DNA from: Verticillium longisporum
Lineage: Eukaryota > Ascomycota > Sordariomycetes > Glomerellales > Plectosphaerellaceae
NCBI GenBank assembly: GCA_019188255.1
Contig: JAETXT010000003.1
Span: forward strand, 3,844,001-3,908,000
Reading direction: 5' to 3'
Length of the DNA: 64,000 nucleotides
Shown here: positions 1 through 11,261 of the stretch, piece by piece
Numbering within the stretch: the stretch's first letter is position 1
Layout: the number at the start of each line of letters is the position of its first letter
Notes under the pieces: generated by a model
The model's database searches: none
Told to the model about the DNA's origin: nothing
What the model saw: only the letters and a program-made list of their open reading frames with translations
Translations under genes and position numbers: made by a program

Positions 1-3000
1 AAGGACAGCCCCAGCTATGGATTTGCGGCCGGACCTGGCCCAGACTGGATGACAAAATCTGGGGGCCTCAGCCCCTTTGCCCTTGAGATCGGACCCTTGA
101 CGGGGGAAGGGGGAGTGTGCGATGGGCTGCGGTGGAGAAGGAACAGCGAAAGAGCGAAGGACTAGGTCAAGGGGAGGGAGGCACACAGAGCGAAAGAGAG
201 GGAGAGAGGGCAGCAAAGCTGGTCCTGGTGTGAGTGATTGCGACGTAATGATTCGGCTCGGGTTTCGGGGACTGCGGGTGACAGACCTGCCAGCCGTGCC
301 AAGAACTATCCTCGAAGCAGGGGTGTTCGACCTCGGTAGGGGTACGTGTATTTGGCACGAGAACGTCGAGCGAGCACGGCAACGAGCGAGTACTCTGTGC
401 TTTCCGGTCGACGTCTGGAGGCATGCTTTAACGACACTCCCCGTCTTGACAATTCTCGTCTTGACAAACTCGAGAACGACCGATGCTGACATCGTACTTG
501 TACCAAATAAGGCAGGGTAGAACCCTGTCTTTGGCCGCCTGTCTTGCCTCTGCTGTGTCGCGTCCGTCTTGGCAGATTGTGGGGACAGAGCAAGGAGATA
601 GAGGCGTGGGTGGTCTGAGAGGTTCGCTCCGTCGAGTCTGTGGGCAGATGGAGCGCGAGCGCGGATCTGAGGCCATAAATCCTCCCGCGTTTTGATCGGA
701 GATGGCGCTATCCTCGATGCGCCCAACTGTGCGCGGCAACAGCCGGACATCTCAGATCTCTGTTGTGCCTGATGCCGTGGATGCCGCGGCCCCAAGAGGC
801 GAAAGAGGTTGGGTCAACGTGTGCGAATCCGCGGTGGCTGCTGGCTTGGAGCCAACCACTGACGCTCCAGGGAGGTTCGATTGACGCGGTTGCAGGCGAC
901 TCGGTGGGACATATGATTGATCAAGGAAGCGATTGTCTGTCAAGTGACACACATGACAGGTGTGTGTGTGTGTGTGGGCATGTGTATGTACTGGAGCTGG
1001 AGCTGAAGCTGGAGTCACTGTAGCTGTAGCTACATGTATAGCTGGGACTGGGACTGGTTCCTCGAGCTGGAGGAGGGGTTGCATTGCCCTCTCCCCCTCA
1101 CTGGATTGGGAAAGGACGGGCAGATTTGAAAAGGGAAGGGGGTGGATGGAGAAGGAGAAAAGGAGAGGGAGAGAGAGATGGGAGCCTGAAGCCTGAAGGT
1201 CCGCGTCCGGGATGGGAGAAAGAGCGAGGAAGGCGGGATGAGGACGGGTGAGTCTATTTCGCAGAACGCTGGTCCTACCTATGGCTCCGCCTTTACTCGC
1301 ACTATCGTAGGTGAGCCACTCACATACCCTACTCCTCGCTACATCGCCCCACAGACGACTGGGGGTAACCAAACTGTCGGGTCGTTAGCTCCAGTCTAGC
1401 AGGGGCAACCAAGAGGGGAGTGACTTCTCAGCGTTCTAGTGTACCTGCCCTAACCCTTGTTCATGCCTGCCACTAACCCGAGGTCGGACCATGTTGGGCG
1501 TCTATCCGTCTGGAAGTCAGTGTTCATGACTTTGGCAGGACCAGGGGCGGAACCCAGACTTGGGCCAATGGGCACTCGATGCTTCCCCTCACCTTGCGCT
1601 AATGCCTTATTGAGGTAAGAGCCGTTGTCACACGCGCGCGTCTGCCGAATGTGAATGCACTTGCCATTGGCCTGCAACAGACAATAGACGAGATCGCCGC
1701 GACGTCGACACCAACACCGCAAGAAAAGCCCCAACACCCACCACATGCCAACACATACACACACACCCTGACACCCTGACACCCTCACACCCGCACGCCT
1801 TCACGTCTTCACACGCCCTCCCCCTCTCCTTCCCGCTCTTTCGCCCTTCCTCTTCTTTCCGTGCCTCCATTCAAGTCCTTGGTCCTTCTTCCTTGCACCC
1901 ACCACCATCGATCCCCGCCAAGGTACCCGTAAAGCCCCTTCGACTTCCATGACCCAATGTACATTCCCTGTTCCCTCATCACATCACACTTCCACAATGT
2001 TCTCTACGCTGCTCGATCCGAGCAGACGCTCAGGTAAGGTACCCGAAACGCAAGTCCATCACATCACACGGTACTATTTGCAGATACCCGTCCCTTTCGA
2101 CAGTACCTAGTTAGTATTCGGAAGACCAGGGAGCATGGCTCTCGCGGCTGTTCGATCCACGGCCTTCTCATGGCATTGATCAAGTTTGCCTTGCAGTGAC
2201 AGGTTGGACACATCAGACGAGCATAGCCATCATTATGCGACCCGACGGTCTGTAGTCACACCTCCATTGCCCCCTTCGCCTCGAGTCGTGGCAATGCTCT
2301 TGGACTACAAATGGCATCATCATCATCATCATCATCATCATCGTGGCGGTCATGATGGGGGCCGCCAATGGCTGAGGCGGCACCCGCATCAGCAAGTGAA
2401 GCTCAACCGCCCCCAAACTCTCCGGCTTTGGTGACTGAAAATCGTTTGCAGGGGCCACGACCAGGGAGAAAGTAGACACAGGCTCCGGGGGGAGAGAAGC
2501 GGGGGGGGCACTGTAGCCTTACCAGCACTGACATATCAACCTTGGGTCTCTTCGACGGGCCACCGCGGCAGTGTTCTCTTCTCTGCATGCCTGATACCAC
2601 CTCGTCCGCGGCCTGACCCCCCTCCCACTTGCGGCACAGAACCTATTACGGTAAAGCACAGCCCGATATGGAGGCATTGGCAGTCGCTGTGTGGCCTATC
2701 ATGCACCTTGATTCCGGGACTCTACAAGGCCTCATGCAGCTTCTAAGCGCCTGGGATGCCCTCTCAGCCGCCCCCGATGAATATCGTCACATTAACCATG
2801 GCCGCTGGCGCGTTTGTTGCCGACTCCGAGGCGCGATATCCAGCCAGGATCGGCTCCCAGAATGACCTGTTCGCCCATCCAACAGGGCTCGTGGTCGCCT
2901 TTGCTGCAACAGCAGCCTGTTGCATCAAGGCAACATGCATATGAGCGCTACCAGTCCCTCGGGTCGCCTGTGTGACGTGCCCTCGCGTTATTCGTCTGAT

Positions 3001-6000
3001 TTGCTGGCCTAGGCGTGACCAGATACTCCAAAAGTCCCTTTCTTCTACATTGTGTGATTTGAGACAAAAATGGGCGACTCACTCTCTTTTGGTGTGGTTG
3101 ACGCGGTTCTTGACCGCTCGCGATGCCTGGTTGCCGGCCCTGTAGCCACAAAGTTCTTTTCCGCGGCGCTTATTGTCAAGACGCTGTGGTACCACGATTC
3201 GGCAGATCAGATTCGATTCAACTGTCAGCCGGCAACATCCAGACGCGCTCTCATTGCCGCGTCTAGCTTCAGGCGAGAGTATTCGATGCTCCAAAGTCAG
3301 TCAAGGCCAATAAGCGCCATTCTAGCTGTGCTTGTCCTCGCGTCTCCGCCGCAAACTGGGCAACGATTCCGAAATCCAGTTGCCTCACATCACACCCCTG
3401 GCCGGATAAAGCGGTTTCTCAGCAAACAACCCGCCAGAGTGATGGACGCATTCTCTTCGTACACACCCAGCAAGCCCTTCTTGAATGCTGCCCCCCCTAT
3501 GATCTCTTTTTTGGACATGACCCCAACCAACATTCTCGGCGTGGTTGGACAATAGCTTGCGCCTGACATTGGATAGAAACTGACTCGTCTCCCATTTTGG
3601 TTCCGCCTGGGATAGACACAGCGCTTCCCCCCCTGACATCCATCCCTCGCATGTGTCGCCGGTAGAATCACCGCTCTCCGGTCTGGAGCAAACCCCTCTG
3701 CCCCCTTGCTCCGCAGGGCAAGGGGTGTGGTGGTGCCTAGATGTCCAGCGGCCGCCTGTGTACACCTACCTACCCCTTTTGCCATCGGCTCATCGGTGGC
3801 TCCTCTCTTTCCCCCACCGTCTGGGCCAGTCGCAGCTCTGGTTTTGCCACCCGTTCTGTGCGTGATGAACATACTGTGTTTGTCACAGTGGACGCCCCTG
3901 CCGTGGGGCACTATGCATTGGACCAATGGTCCCCTGGGCAAGCCATCCACCTTCTTACCGAGTCCCTCAGAGAGTCGATGCGGTTTAGTATGTTCTAATG
4001 AGGGGCGTCTTATTGTCGGTCTTGTGTTCGAGCGGAGTTCCTCCTCCTTGGCTTCCTCATGGAGGGACCGTACGACGCTCTGCCTTCAGACTAGGAGTCC
4101 TGCCTACTCTGGCGGCGTGTCATTAAATGTCGACTCGAATCGACCTGACTGGAGTGATTTCCCACTCGGCTTGACTTGTCCTCCGGTGAAATCACAAGCG
4201 CGGTATGTCTGGACCTCGTAAAATCTGAGTGTTGCATGCGTGGTATGCAGCGCGTGCTCTCTTCTTCGGCAGTCATCCTGCCCATCATCTCAGGCACGCG
4301 CCATGAGACTGTTCTTGTTTCCCTACCTACCCTACCAACTCCTGCATTCTGGACCCCCCAATGAGAGGTTGAGGCAGGTCGCAAGCAGAACAGCTTCTGC
4401 TCTGGTGTAAAATATCCGCACCAGTTGGCGGGGCCACTAAGCCTTGACATGACCAACACGGCTCCCGTCGCGCCAGTTGGGGCACTCACTCTCTGAAAGC
4501 GGTACCACCCGGGACTTAGCTCTGGGAGCCAGAGACAGGCACAGCCAACAAGACGGTCTACGGCGGGCGCTGCGGCGCTGTCAGAAAAAGGCCTTCAGGG
4601 GGCGCGGGGAGGGACGGGACGATCACCAGGACGGCCGCCGAGTGAACACGAGTCTCGTGCCAAGTAACATTTGCTCCAGAGCCACTTCTCTTGGTTGTGG
4701 TCTGGAAGGGTATCATACGCCGAGTTACGTTACGGAGGGGTCGTGCAAGGCAAGGCCACACAAAGAAAAAAAACAAAAGAAGAAGAACTTGTTGGTCCAT
4801 TATCCAGGACTACCGCGCGCGCCGTTGGTCCCGTTTGAAACGCGAGGCGGAAAAGAATGCCTTGTCTTGTGAGGCTTTGCCCCTCGCGTAGAGCGACGCG
4901 AAAGGTGCGCCTTATACCTGCAAAGAGAGGTCGTGCCAATTTTTTCAGCATCGCGTCTCGGCCGTTTATGAGGCCATAACAGCGGTCCGTTCTCGGGGCC
5001 CACTGTGAGACTCTTTTCTATGATCTTGAAGATGGGTCTCTATCTGGCGGCCCAAAAGGCGGCCTTTTGAGGCTTTCTCTTTGCGATTTTCTACTTTCTG
5101 GTTGTCCTTTCCCCCTGGATTGGCCTCACCCATGGGCCGCCAGCCGGCCGTCTTTTCCGGCCTGCCTTAAGTAGCGTCGTTGTGGGAATGCAATCTGTAT
5201 CTGATCGTTTTGGGTGGGAAGCTACAGCACCAGGTATCGTACGATGGCTAAGATGAGGCTCCTGAACAAGGCAGAAGATGCTGTAACTAAGACGAGATAG
5301 GAATGATCATGAGGAGACTCGCTTTATAATTGTGCTTCGTATCAAAAGCGAGAACCGTAATGCAAACCAAGAAGGCGTACGACGCTCGGCAGATTCCAAA
5401 CTGGAATGACATTTACAGACACTTGAAGCGTTTCAACTCTGGGCCATCATAAGGAAACGTGCTGCTAAATCCATGGCGGGTTTGATCCTCTTTCCCAACA
5501 TCACAGAGTAAACCTGCGAACCTGCCATGCATGTCAAGTACTACACGATATCTAGAAGCCCAGATGCGAGCAAAGGAACCACAACACCCCACAAAGACGG
5601 GAACGCGCCCCCCCAAAGCAGTCTGCACACCATCTTCCCGGGCCTCTTTTGTTTCAAAACACCAGATTTCCAACCCCAGGGGATGGCCGCCGCCGCGGCT
5701 GCCGTGAATCCAAGTTTCGAATCGGGGAGGCAAAAGGGGGGGGGGGATTTGCGGTTGGCGCCATTCGCAGCGATGGAACGAGCGCAAGCGACGCAAACGG
5801 CGAGCTGATCGCTGATGTCGAGGGGACAGATGTCTGCGTTTCTCTCTCTCTTTCCCCCCCTCTCTCTTTCTTTCACACACACACTCTCTCTATGGATTTT
5901 CTCGGGGCTGGTACATGGGCAACGAGGTGACGCGCTGGCTGGCTGAACAACTGACCGACTGGCTTCCGTCTGAATCGACAGGAGCGATTATATACGGGGC

Positions 6001-6877
6001 GGGCGTTAGGCTACTTGATTCTGTGAATCCATGGGACCAGTAGCAAATTTCCTGACAAGGCGTATTCTCCCTTGCCTCCCTGGTGACGCGAGGCAAGGTG
6101 CCTGCTGTGGCTCGTGTTGGCTGTTCAATAGCAAGTCTACAACCGCCGCCACACAAGGTCAGCGCAAACTCAAATCACTGGCGGTCCATGTTGGAAACAC
6201 TAGGTGCCTGCTAATGAAACCACAGCTCCAAGCACACAGAGAGTACACCATGACAAGAATTTCACGAGAAAGTTCACACGAGACGTTGAATTCATTACGA
6301 ACATGCTAATGTATCAGCTCAGTCCCTCCGCTCCATGTCCTCCATGATGGGCCCGAAATAGCAAATGAAAGACGCCAACTCCATTTCCCCATCCCCATCC
6401 ATTGCCATGCTCTGATATACCAGCCCAACAAACACATGGCAAACCAAAAGACAGGAAGAACAACCCCAAAATGCAACAATCTTTTGGAGAATTAGACGAA
6501 ACGCAAGAAAACAGAAACTAGACGAAAAACCGTGCCGAAATGTGGCCCTCGCCGCCTGTCTGTCATGAGTCGTCATCGTGACCGTGTCGACATAAGCGGA
6601 GAAAAGAGACATCCTTCCACACTGGATATCACAACTAAGAACAAGAAGAAAGTGCAGGTGGTACGAAAGAATTTGAAAACAGAAGAATGTGCTTGCAGGA
6701 CTCGTTGAGGGCCCTGATCTGATGCAGCTGGTCACTGAGTTGTCTTCACTCCTGTTAAAATTGTAATGACCCAGAAGCCTTTGTATGAGGGACCTTTTAA
6801 ATCAGAGACCCGAAAGAGTTGATAGCGGCCGAAATGGCCCACGAGTAATGTTGGTGACCTTCTTTGGAATGTGCGTT
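1..6877. other. Long stretch without a convincing gene
   Basis: No reading frame here looks like a known protein, and the longer ones are low-complexity. The stretch holds GA- and CT-rich tracts, a GT run near 960-977, a CAT trinucleotide run near 2315-2342, and CT/CA-rich DNA at 5835-5885. A CCCTAACCC telobox-like site lies at 1448-1457. At 1998 an ATG follows a pyrimidine-rich leader and is followed 37 nt later by a good GTAAGG donor, but the continuation is only a short peptide. About 6300-6877 probably includes the 3' flank of the leftward regulator gene. It may also hold the upstream region of a gene beyond the left edge. Confidence 0.5.
2314..2342. repeat. CAT/TCA trinucleotide microsatellite
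   Basis: About nine consecutive CAT units are read directly. The tract lies in the gene-free left part of the window and encodes nothing recognisable. Confidence 0.9.
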
Positions 6878-9416
6878 CTAAGCACCTTCGAGAGGCTGGG
6901 CGAATGAGTAGTTGAAGTCTAGCAAGCCGTCTAGCATCCAGTGTTGGGGATCGAAGAAGTCGTAGTTGGTGTTGTCCGTATAATTGATGCCGCTCAAAAG
7001 GTTGCTATTGGTGCCGTTTGTCGCCGCATTGTCGTTCGCGCTGGGTGGCGCTTCTAGGCTCGCGGCAGTGGTACCCGGCGTGAGGGCACCATTGGTCGCT
7101 GCCAGCATGTTGCCCGACGTCTGTGGCAGATTCTGCGCACCAGCGGTGGCAGGCATGAGTGTCGAATCCATGTGTGTCGATGAAGCCGAGGACTCGCTCG
7201 CTGAGTCCGGATTAGTAGGTTGTTTCAGGGCTATTGTGTGCGCGCCTGTTGTCAGTCACCGCAGTCACTCAGAAAGAAGACTTGGATGCATCGAGCCAGC
7301 CCACAGGGAAGGAAGGGAGGGGAATAAGGGGGATAGTTACCGTCCAGTGTGCCGCGGCCCTGGGCTTGATAGTCCTCACGCCAGCGCCATACCGAGTCGA
7401 ACACGAGACTCATGCTGTGACGGCACCGAACCTTGAGCTGCAGGGTGTCATCGACAACAGGTTGGGGCGACACCTCGTCGTTCTTGACAGACTTGATGTC
7501 GTGTCGAGCGCCGTTCCACATCTGCACCATCAGCTCAGCGAGCCGGGATTGCAAATCATTGTTGATGACGCTGGTGGCGCGGATGGCGTGTAATGTCTTG
7601 TGGAACAGACTGCGGCTGCGTTCGGCTTCGATGATTTCTGCGAAGAATGATTTGCTCAGCTTGAGGAGGGCAAATCCTGCCGCGACGAGCATCTGCTGGA
7701 TGTAATTCGAGGCGTAGAGCAGAATGTGGCCAGCCGTGTTTTGACCTGGCGACGTCACCTTGTCGTCCTCGAGAATGTGGTCTAGGAAGGCCGTCGTTGC
7801 GCGCCAAAGGCCCATCAGATCATCCATGTAGCCCGGGGTGGTGTTGGAGTCAAAGAAACCGGCCAATCGGAGATGAAGAGCTGCGGCCCTGAGATGGAGG
7901 TTGACGATGGGCCCAAGATGCTGCGAAAGGATGGAAGCCTGAAGCTCTCCGTAATCTCGCCGATAGACACGCATCAGCATGGCTCTGTGCTCGTCACCTG
8001 CGACACCGCGCGAGTCGCTGGCGTTGCTGTACATCTCTTTGGACACCTTGTCGCAGAACCTTTCGATCTGCAGCCTCGCCTCGAGAACGGGCGATAGAGT
8101 AAAGGGGCCATCTTCGCCTCGTCTCACAGCCAGCGTCCAGTCGTACAGTGTCGACGCAGGCTGGCCGTAGCCTGTACCAATGGACTGGGCGACAATGTTG
8201 CACACGGCCCACGTCGTGACGCGGTCATGGAGCTGCTCCTTGTTCAGGTCGACGGACACACGGGAGAAGTCCTGGGTGTGGTTCGGGCGGTGCAGGCCAA
8301 TGCCCGTGGCGGTCCTCAGCATGACGCCACAGAGAATGTGTGTAGGATCGGCCGTCGTCGTGCTTGTGGGCAGGGGCCAGGTGCACAACAAACAGAGCGC
8401 CTTGACGACGTAGTAGCTGCTGGGCACGTCGCCAATGGTCTGCCACAGCAGGCGCGTCAATGGGCCCGACAAGGTCGTCAGCAGAGTCGGGTCAGCGCTG
8501 TAGCGACGCGCAGCGACGGCGACAATGGTCCAGAAAAGGAGCGAGTGCTGCTGGTAGTACGTGTCGGGCGACTGCTGAGGGTTCAGGAAAGGCAGGTATG
8601 GGTGGTAGTAGTTGAAAAACATATTGAAGAGCTGAGAGACGGAGTCCTCGGTCAAGCGGACGTTCTCCAGCTCGTGGGTATATCGTGGCATGTTGTAAGA
8701 GCCGCCCCTCTTGAGGTGCAGCAAGGAAGAGACAGCTTCGTCGGAGCCCATGAGTGAGGGGTTGCGGGTGTGTGTATAGGCGGACGCGGCGACGGGAGAC
8801 TGGAGGTCGTGGTCGTCGTCGTCGACGGTAAAGCCCTGGGCTTGGGCGCGACCGAGTTTTCTTCGCAGCGTGTCGATCTCTTTCTCCATCTCGGCGTGCT
8901 TGCTGCGCTTGCCGACGCGCTTGAAGTTGGACTCAATCTTGCAGTCGAGCTTGAGGCGATTGCAGCGCGAGCAGCTCTGGAAGGGGTCTTGGGCGACATC
9001 GCACCGGAGCTGAGACATGGTCAGCAAGTGGTCAAGCTGGTTGGTCTCCCATGGCCTTCATGTCGCCGAACCGCCGTCGCAGACAATGCGCCGGCTGGAC
9101 GGGCGAGGACAAGAAGATCGAGGCAAAGGCGGGGGTGACTCACTTTCTGCTGGCGGCACTCGTTGCACGCTCTCTTGACGCCAGGTTGACGCTTCTTCGG
9201 GTCGCCGTCGAGGAGGGTGTCGTCGTCATGGCCGGCCGGGCTGCCAGGGCTGCTCATGACCATGCTGTTTCGCTTTCTCTTGACGCCATTGGGTCCAACG
9301 CCAATGCTAATCGGCGTGTTGCCTGGACGGGCACTCACGGGACTGGTAGGACTGACAGGCGTGGCCCCGCCAGCGGCAGCAGCAGCAGACAGGATGGCGG
9401 CGCCGTCCATGACCAT
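6878..9416 (-). CDS. Zn2Cys6 transcription factor (LEU3/War1-type cluster)
   Basis: Predicted nuclear DNA-binding regulator of 764 aa. Exons on the minus strand are 9416-9144, 9009-7341 and 7230-6878, with GTGAGT and GTAACT donors. The first intron lies inside the zinc cluster. The spliced cluster has cysteines at 84, 87, 94, 104, 107 and 114 (CX2CX6CX9CX2CX6C), followed by a basic FKRVGKR segment and a heptad-like coiled coil, as in the LEU3/War1 group. A fungal-specific middle homology region follows, with FFNYYHPYLPFLNP near its start. The C-terminus is rich in Asn, Thr and aromatic residues, like an activation domain. The start is the first ATG in good context, with a second ATG two codons later. 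The target pathway cannot be inferred from the neighbours. Confidence 0.88.
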
Positions 9417-10604
9417 GGGCGAAGGCGGAAGGAGGGTGGAATAGGCTTGCTCCGAGCCGAGATGTCGGGGTGTGTGGCCAGTGTCCGGTGTCGCGATGGT
9501 TAGGTGAGGAGGAGGGCTGTGATGTTGAAGGGGGACGTCCGACCACGGAGGCTGGGGCGTACTTTGGGTCCAAGTTTTGCTTTACTGACCACGGGGAAAT
9601 TTTGGGGGGGAAAGGAAGGGGGGGGGGGGTAAATGAAAGACAAAGGACCACCACCACCTCTTGTGTGCGGGGGTCGCTCTTGCCCCGACTTGCTCGACCT
9701 TGAATTTCGTCTTTGCACGCGCGCGGGTGTGCCTTCTTTTCCTCTCATCGAGGGACGCAAGCGGGCGGGGTTCTCGGTTTTCCCACCGCCCAGGTCCAAG
9801 GCGGATTCGGTTAGCGTCATTGCTGCCCTAAGAGGCACGGCCGACCCTACCAGTTCAGCCACAGTTGGTGCTTACATAACGTCAATGAGAAACAGACACA
9901 ACGGCACACGGAAACGGTGCCATCGGAAACGGAGATGATATGCTTCGGGGACTTTGTGGTGGTGCGACGCTTCCAACACCGAGCCTACTTCAGCACCTAC
10001 CAATCTAGGAAGGTAGAAAGGGTAGAAAGCCAGATTGCAATTCCAGGCCTATGCGTGCACAATGACTGCCACGACTTCAACAATATTTGCTGAGGCAGTT
10101 GCACAAAGGTGGGTGATTGCAGGGTGCCCTCGAACAACTGGCGACCTGAAGTTTGCTGAGGCTGGGAAATCCCTTGGCAGGGGATTCAATAGTGCGCGCG
10201 CATATCTCAATATCAAAAGCTACCGACCCTCTCCAGGAATCTTGACCAACCACACACGAAACTTGTTCGGTTTGTCAACCCGACTCTTTACCAACTTGGC
10301 ATGCTCCAAGCGGAATGGCGGGGGCCAGTGATAGCTGTACACGAGGAATGGTCAAACAAGGTTCAAGCATCACCAGGTGACTGTGGTCGTATCCATGTGG
10401 GTGGGCTGTCAGGGGCGACGCACGAAGTAGGACTCCAAGCGATGCTGTCACGGTGCGTCTCTTGTTCATTTTTAAAAAGGGTGTAGTATATTATACCGCT
10501 GCATAAGGCTATCTGTTCGTTCTAAGCATGTAAATCACCGCCCAGTGTAGTCATCTAAATCCCGGCCCGTCATTTTCGTGAAAAAAGCAAAGCGTGCCTG
10601 CCAC
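9417..10604. other. Intergenic, regulator promoter and 3' flank of GPI protein
   Basis: No gene is seen. The stretch lies between the start of the leftward regulator and the stop of the leftward GPI-type protein gene. It contains a run of about eleven G at 9618-9630 and CT/GA-rich DNA typical of a fungal 5' leader read leftward. Confidence 0.6.
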
Positions 10605-11261
10605 TTAGAGCAGCATGTAGAAGCCAGCAGCCACCAGGCCGGCGACGGCAGAGAGGCGCGAAGCCGAGAGAGCGCCGGCACCGGCGGTGACGTGGTCGGT
10701 GGGCAGGACGGCGGGCTTGGTGCTGGTGGCGGGGATGGTGGTGTTGGGGTGGCTGGTCTGGACACCAGTGCTGCGGAGGAAGTAGCAGCCGTCAACGAGA
10801 ACGCACTGCTGGCCCTCGGGGTACTTGTGGGCAGGGTTGCAGCTGTAGCCGCCAGCCGCGTTCGTCGAGCCCGGAGCAGGGCAGCTGGTGCTGGTGGGCT
10901 TGGGGGCCGCGGAAGAGCTGCACTTTGCACGTATGAAGTAGCACCCGTTGACGAGGATGCACTCCAGACCCTCGGAATACTGGTGGGCGGGGTTGCAGCT
11001 GTAGTCGCCAACAGCGCTGATCGAGCCGGGCGCAGGGCAGCTGGTGCCGGTGGGCTGGGGAGCCGCGGAAGAGGCGGCCTTGGTGCGAAGGAAGTAGCAT
11101 CCGTTGACAAGGACGCACTGCTGGCCCTCGGGGTACGCGTGAGCCGGGCTACAGCTGTAGTCGCCAGCAGCGCTGGTCGAGCCTGGGGCAGGGCAGTTGG
11201 TGGCCTGCGCCGAGACGGCGCCGAGGCTGGCCAGGGCAGCGAGGACGGTGAAAGACTTCAT
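10605..11261 (-). CDS. Secreted GPI-anchored-type protein with three cysteine repeats
   Basis: Single-exon gene of 218 aa. Residues 1-18 form a signal peptide (MKSFTVLAALASLGAVSA). Three nearly identical modules lie at about 23-58, 75-110 and 127-162, with a period of 52 residues. Each has four cysteines in the pattern CPAPGS...YSC.PAH.Y.EG..C.LV.GCYF. A Ser/Thr/Pro-rich stretch follows, and the protein ends in a hydrophobic segment (about 200-218), the layout of a GPI-anchored cell-wall protein. The frame is open upstream of this ATG, but this start gives the signal peptide and has a TATA-like element about 100 nt upstream. The function is not known to me. Surface adhesion or wall structure is possible. 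Confidence 0.85.
   Translation of the reverse strand: MKSFTVLAALASLGAVSAQATNCPAPGSTSAAGDYSCSPAHAYPEGQQCVLVNGCYFLRTKAASSAAPQPTGTSCPAPGSISAVGDYSCNPAHQYSEGLECILVNGCYFIRAKCSSSAAPKPTSTSCPAPGSTNAAGGYSCNPAHKYPEGQQCVLVDGCYFLRSTGVQTSHPNTTIPATSTKPAVLPTDHVTAGAGALSASRLSAVAGLVAAGFYMLL
10790..11203 (-). repeat. Three tandem 156-bp coding repeats
   Basis: The three cysteine modules of the secreted protein are also tandem repeats at DNA level, spaced 52 codons apart. The similarity extends to third positions in places, which suggests fairly recent internal duplication. Confidence 0.8.

Noticed and set aside
752..1372. Open frame of 206 codons on the minus strand
   Set aside because: Low-complexity (His/Thr and Pro runs from CA repeats), no domain, no leader signals.
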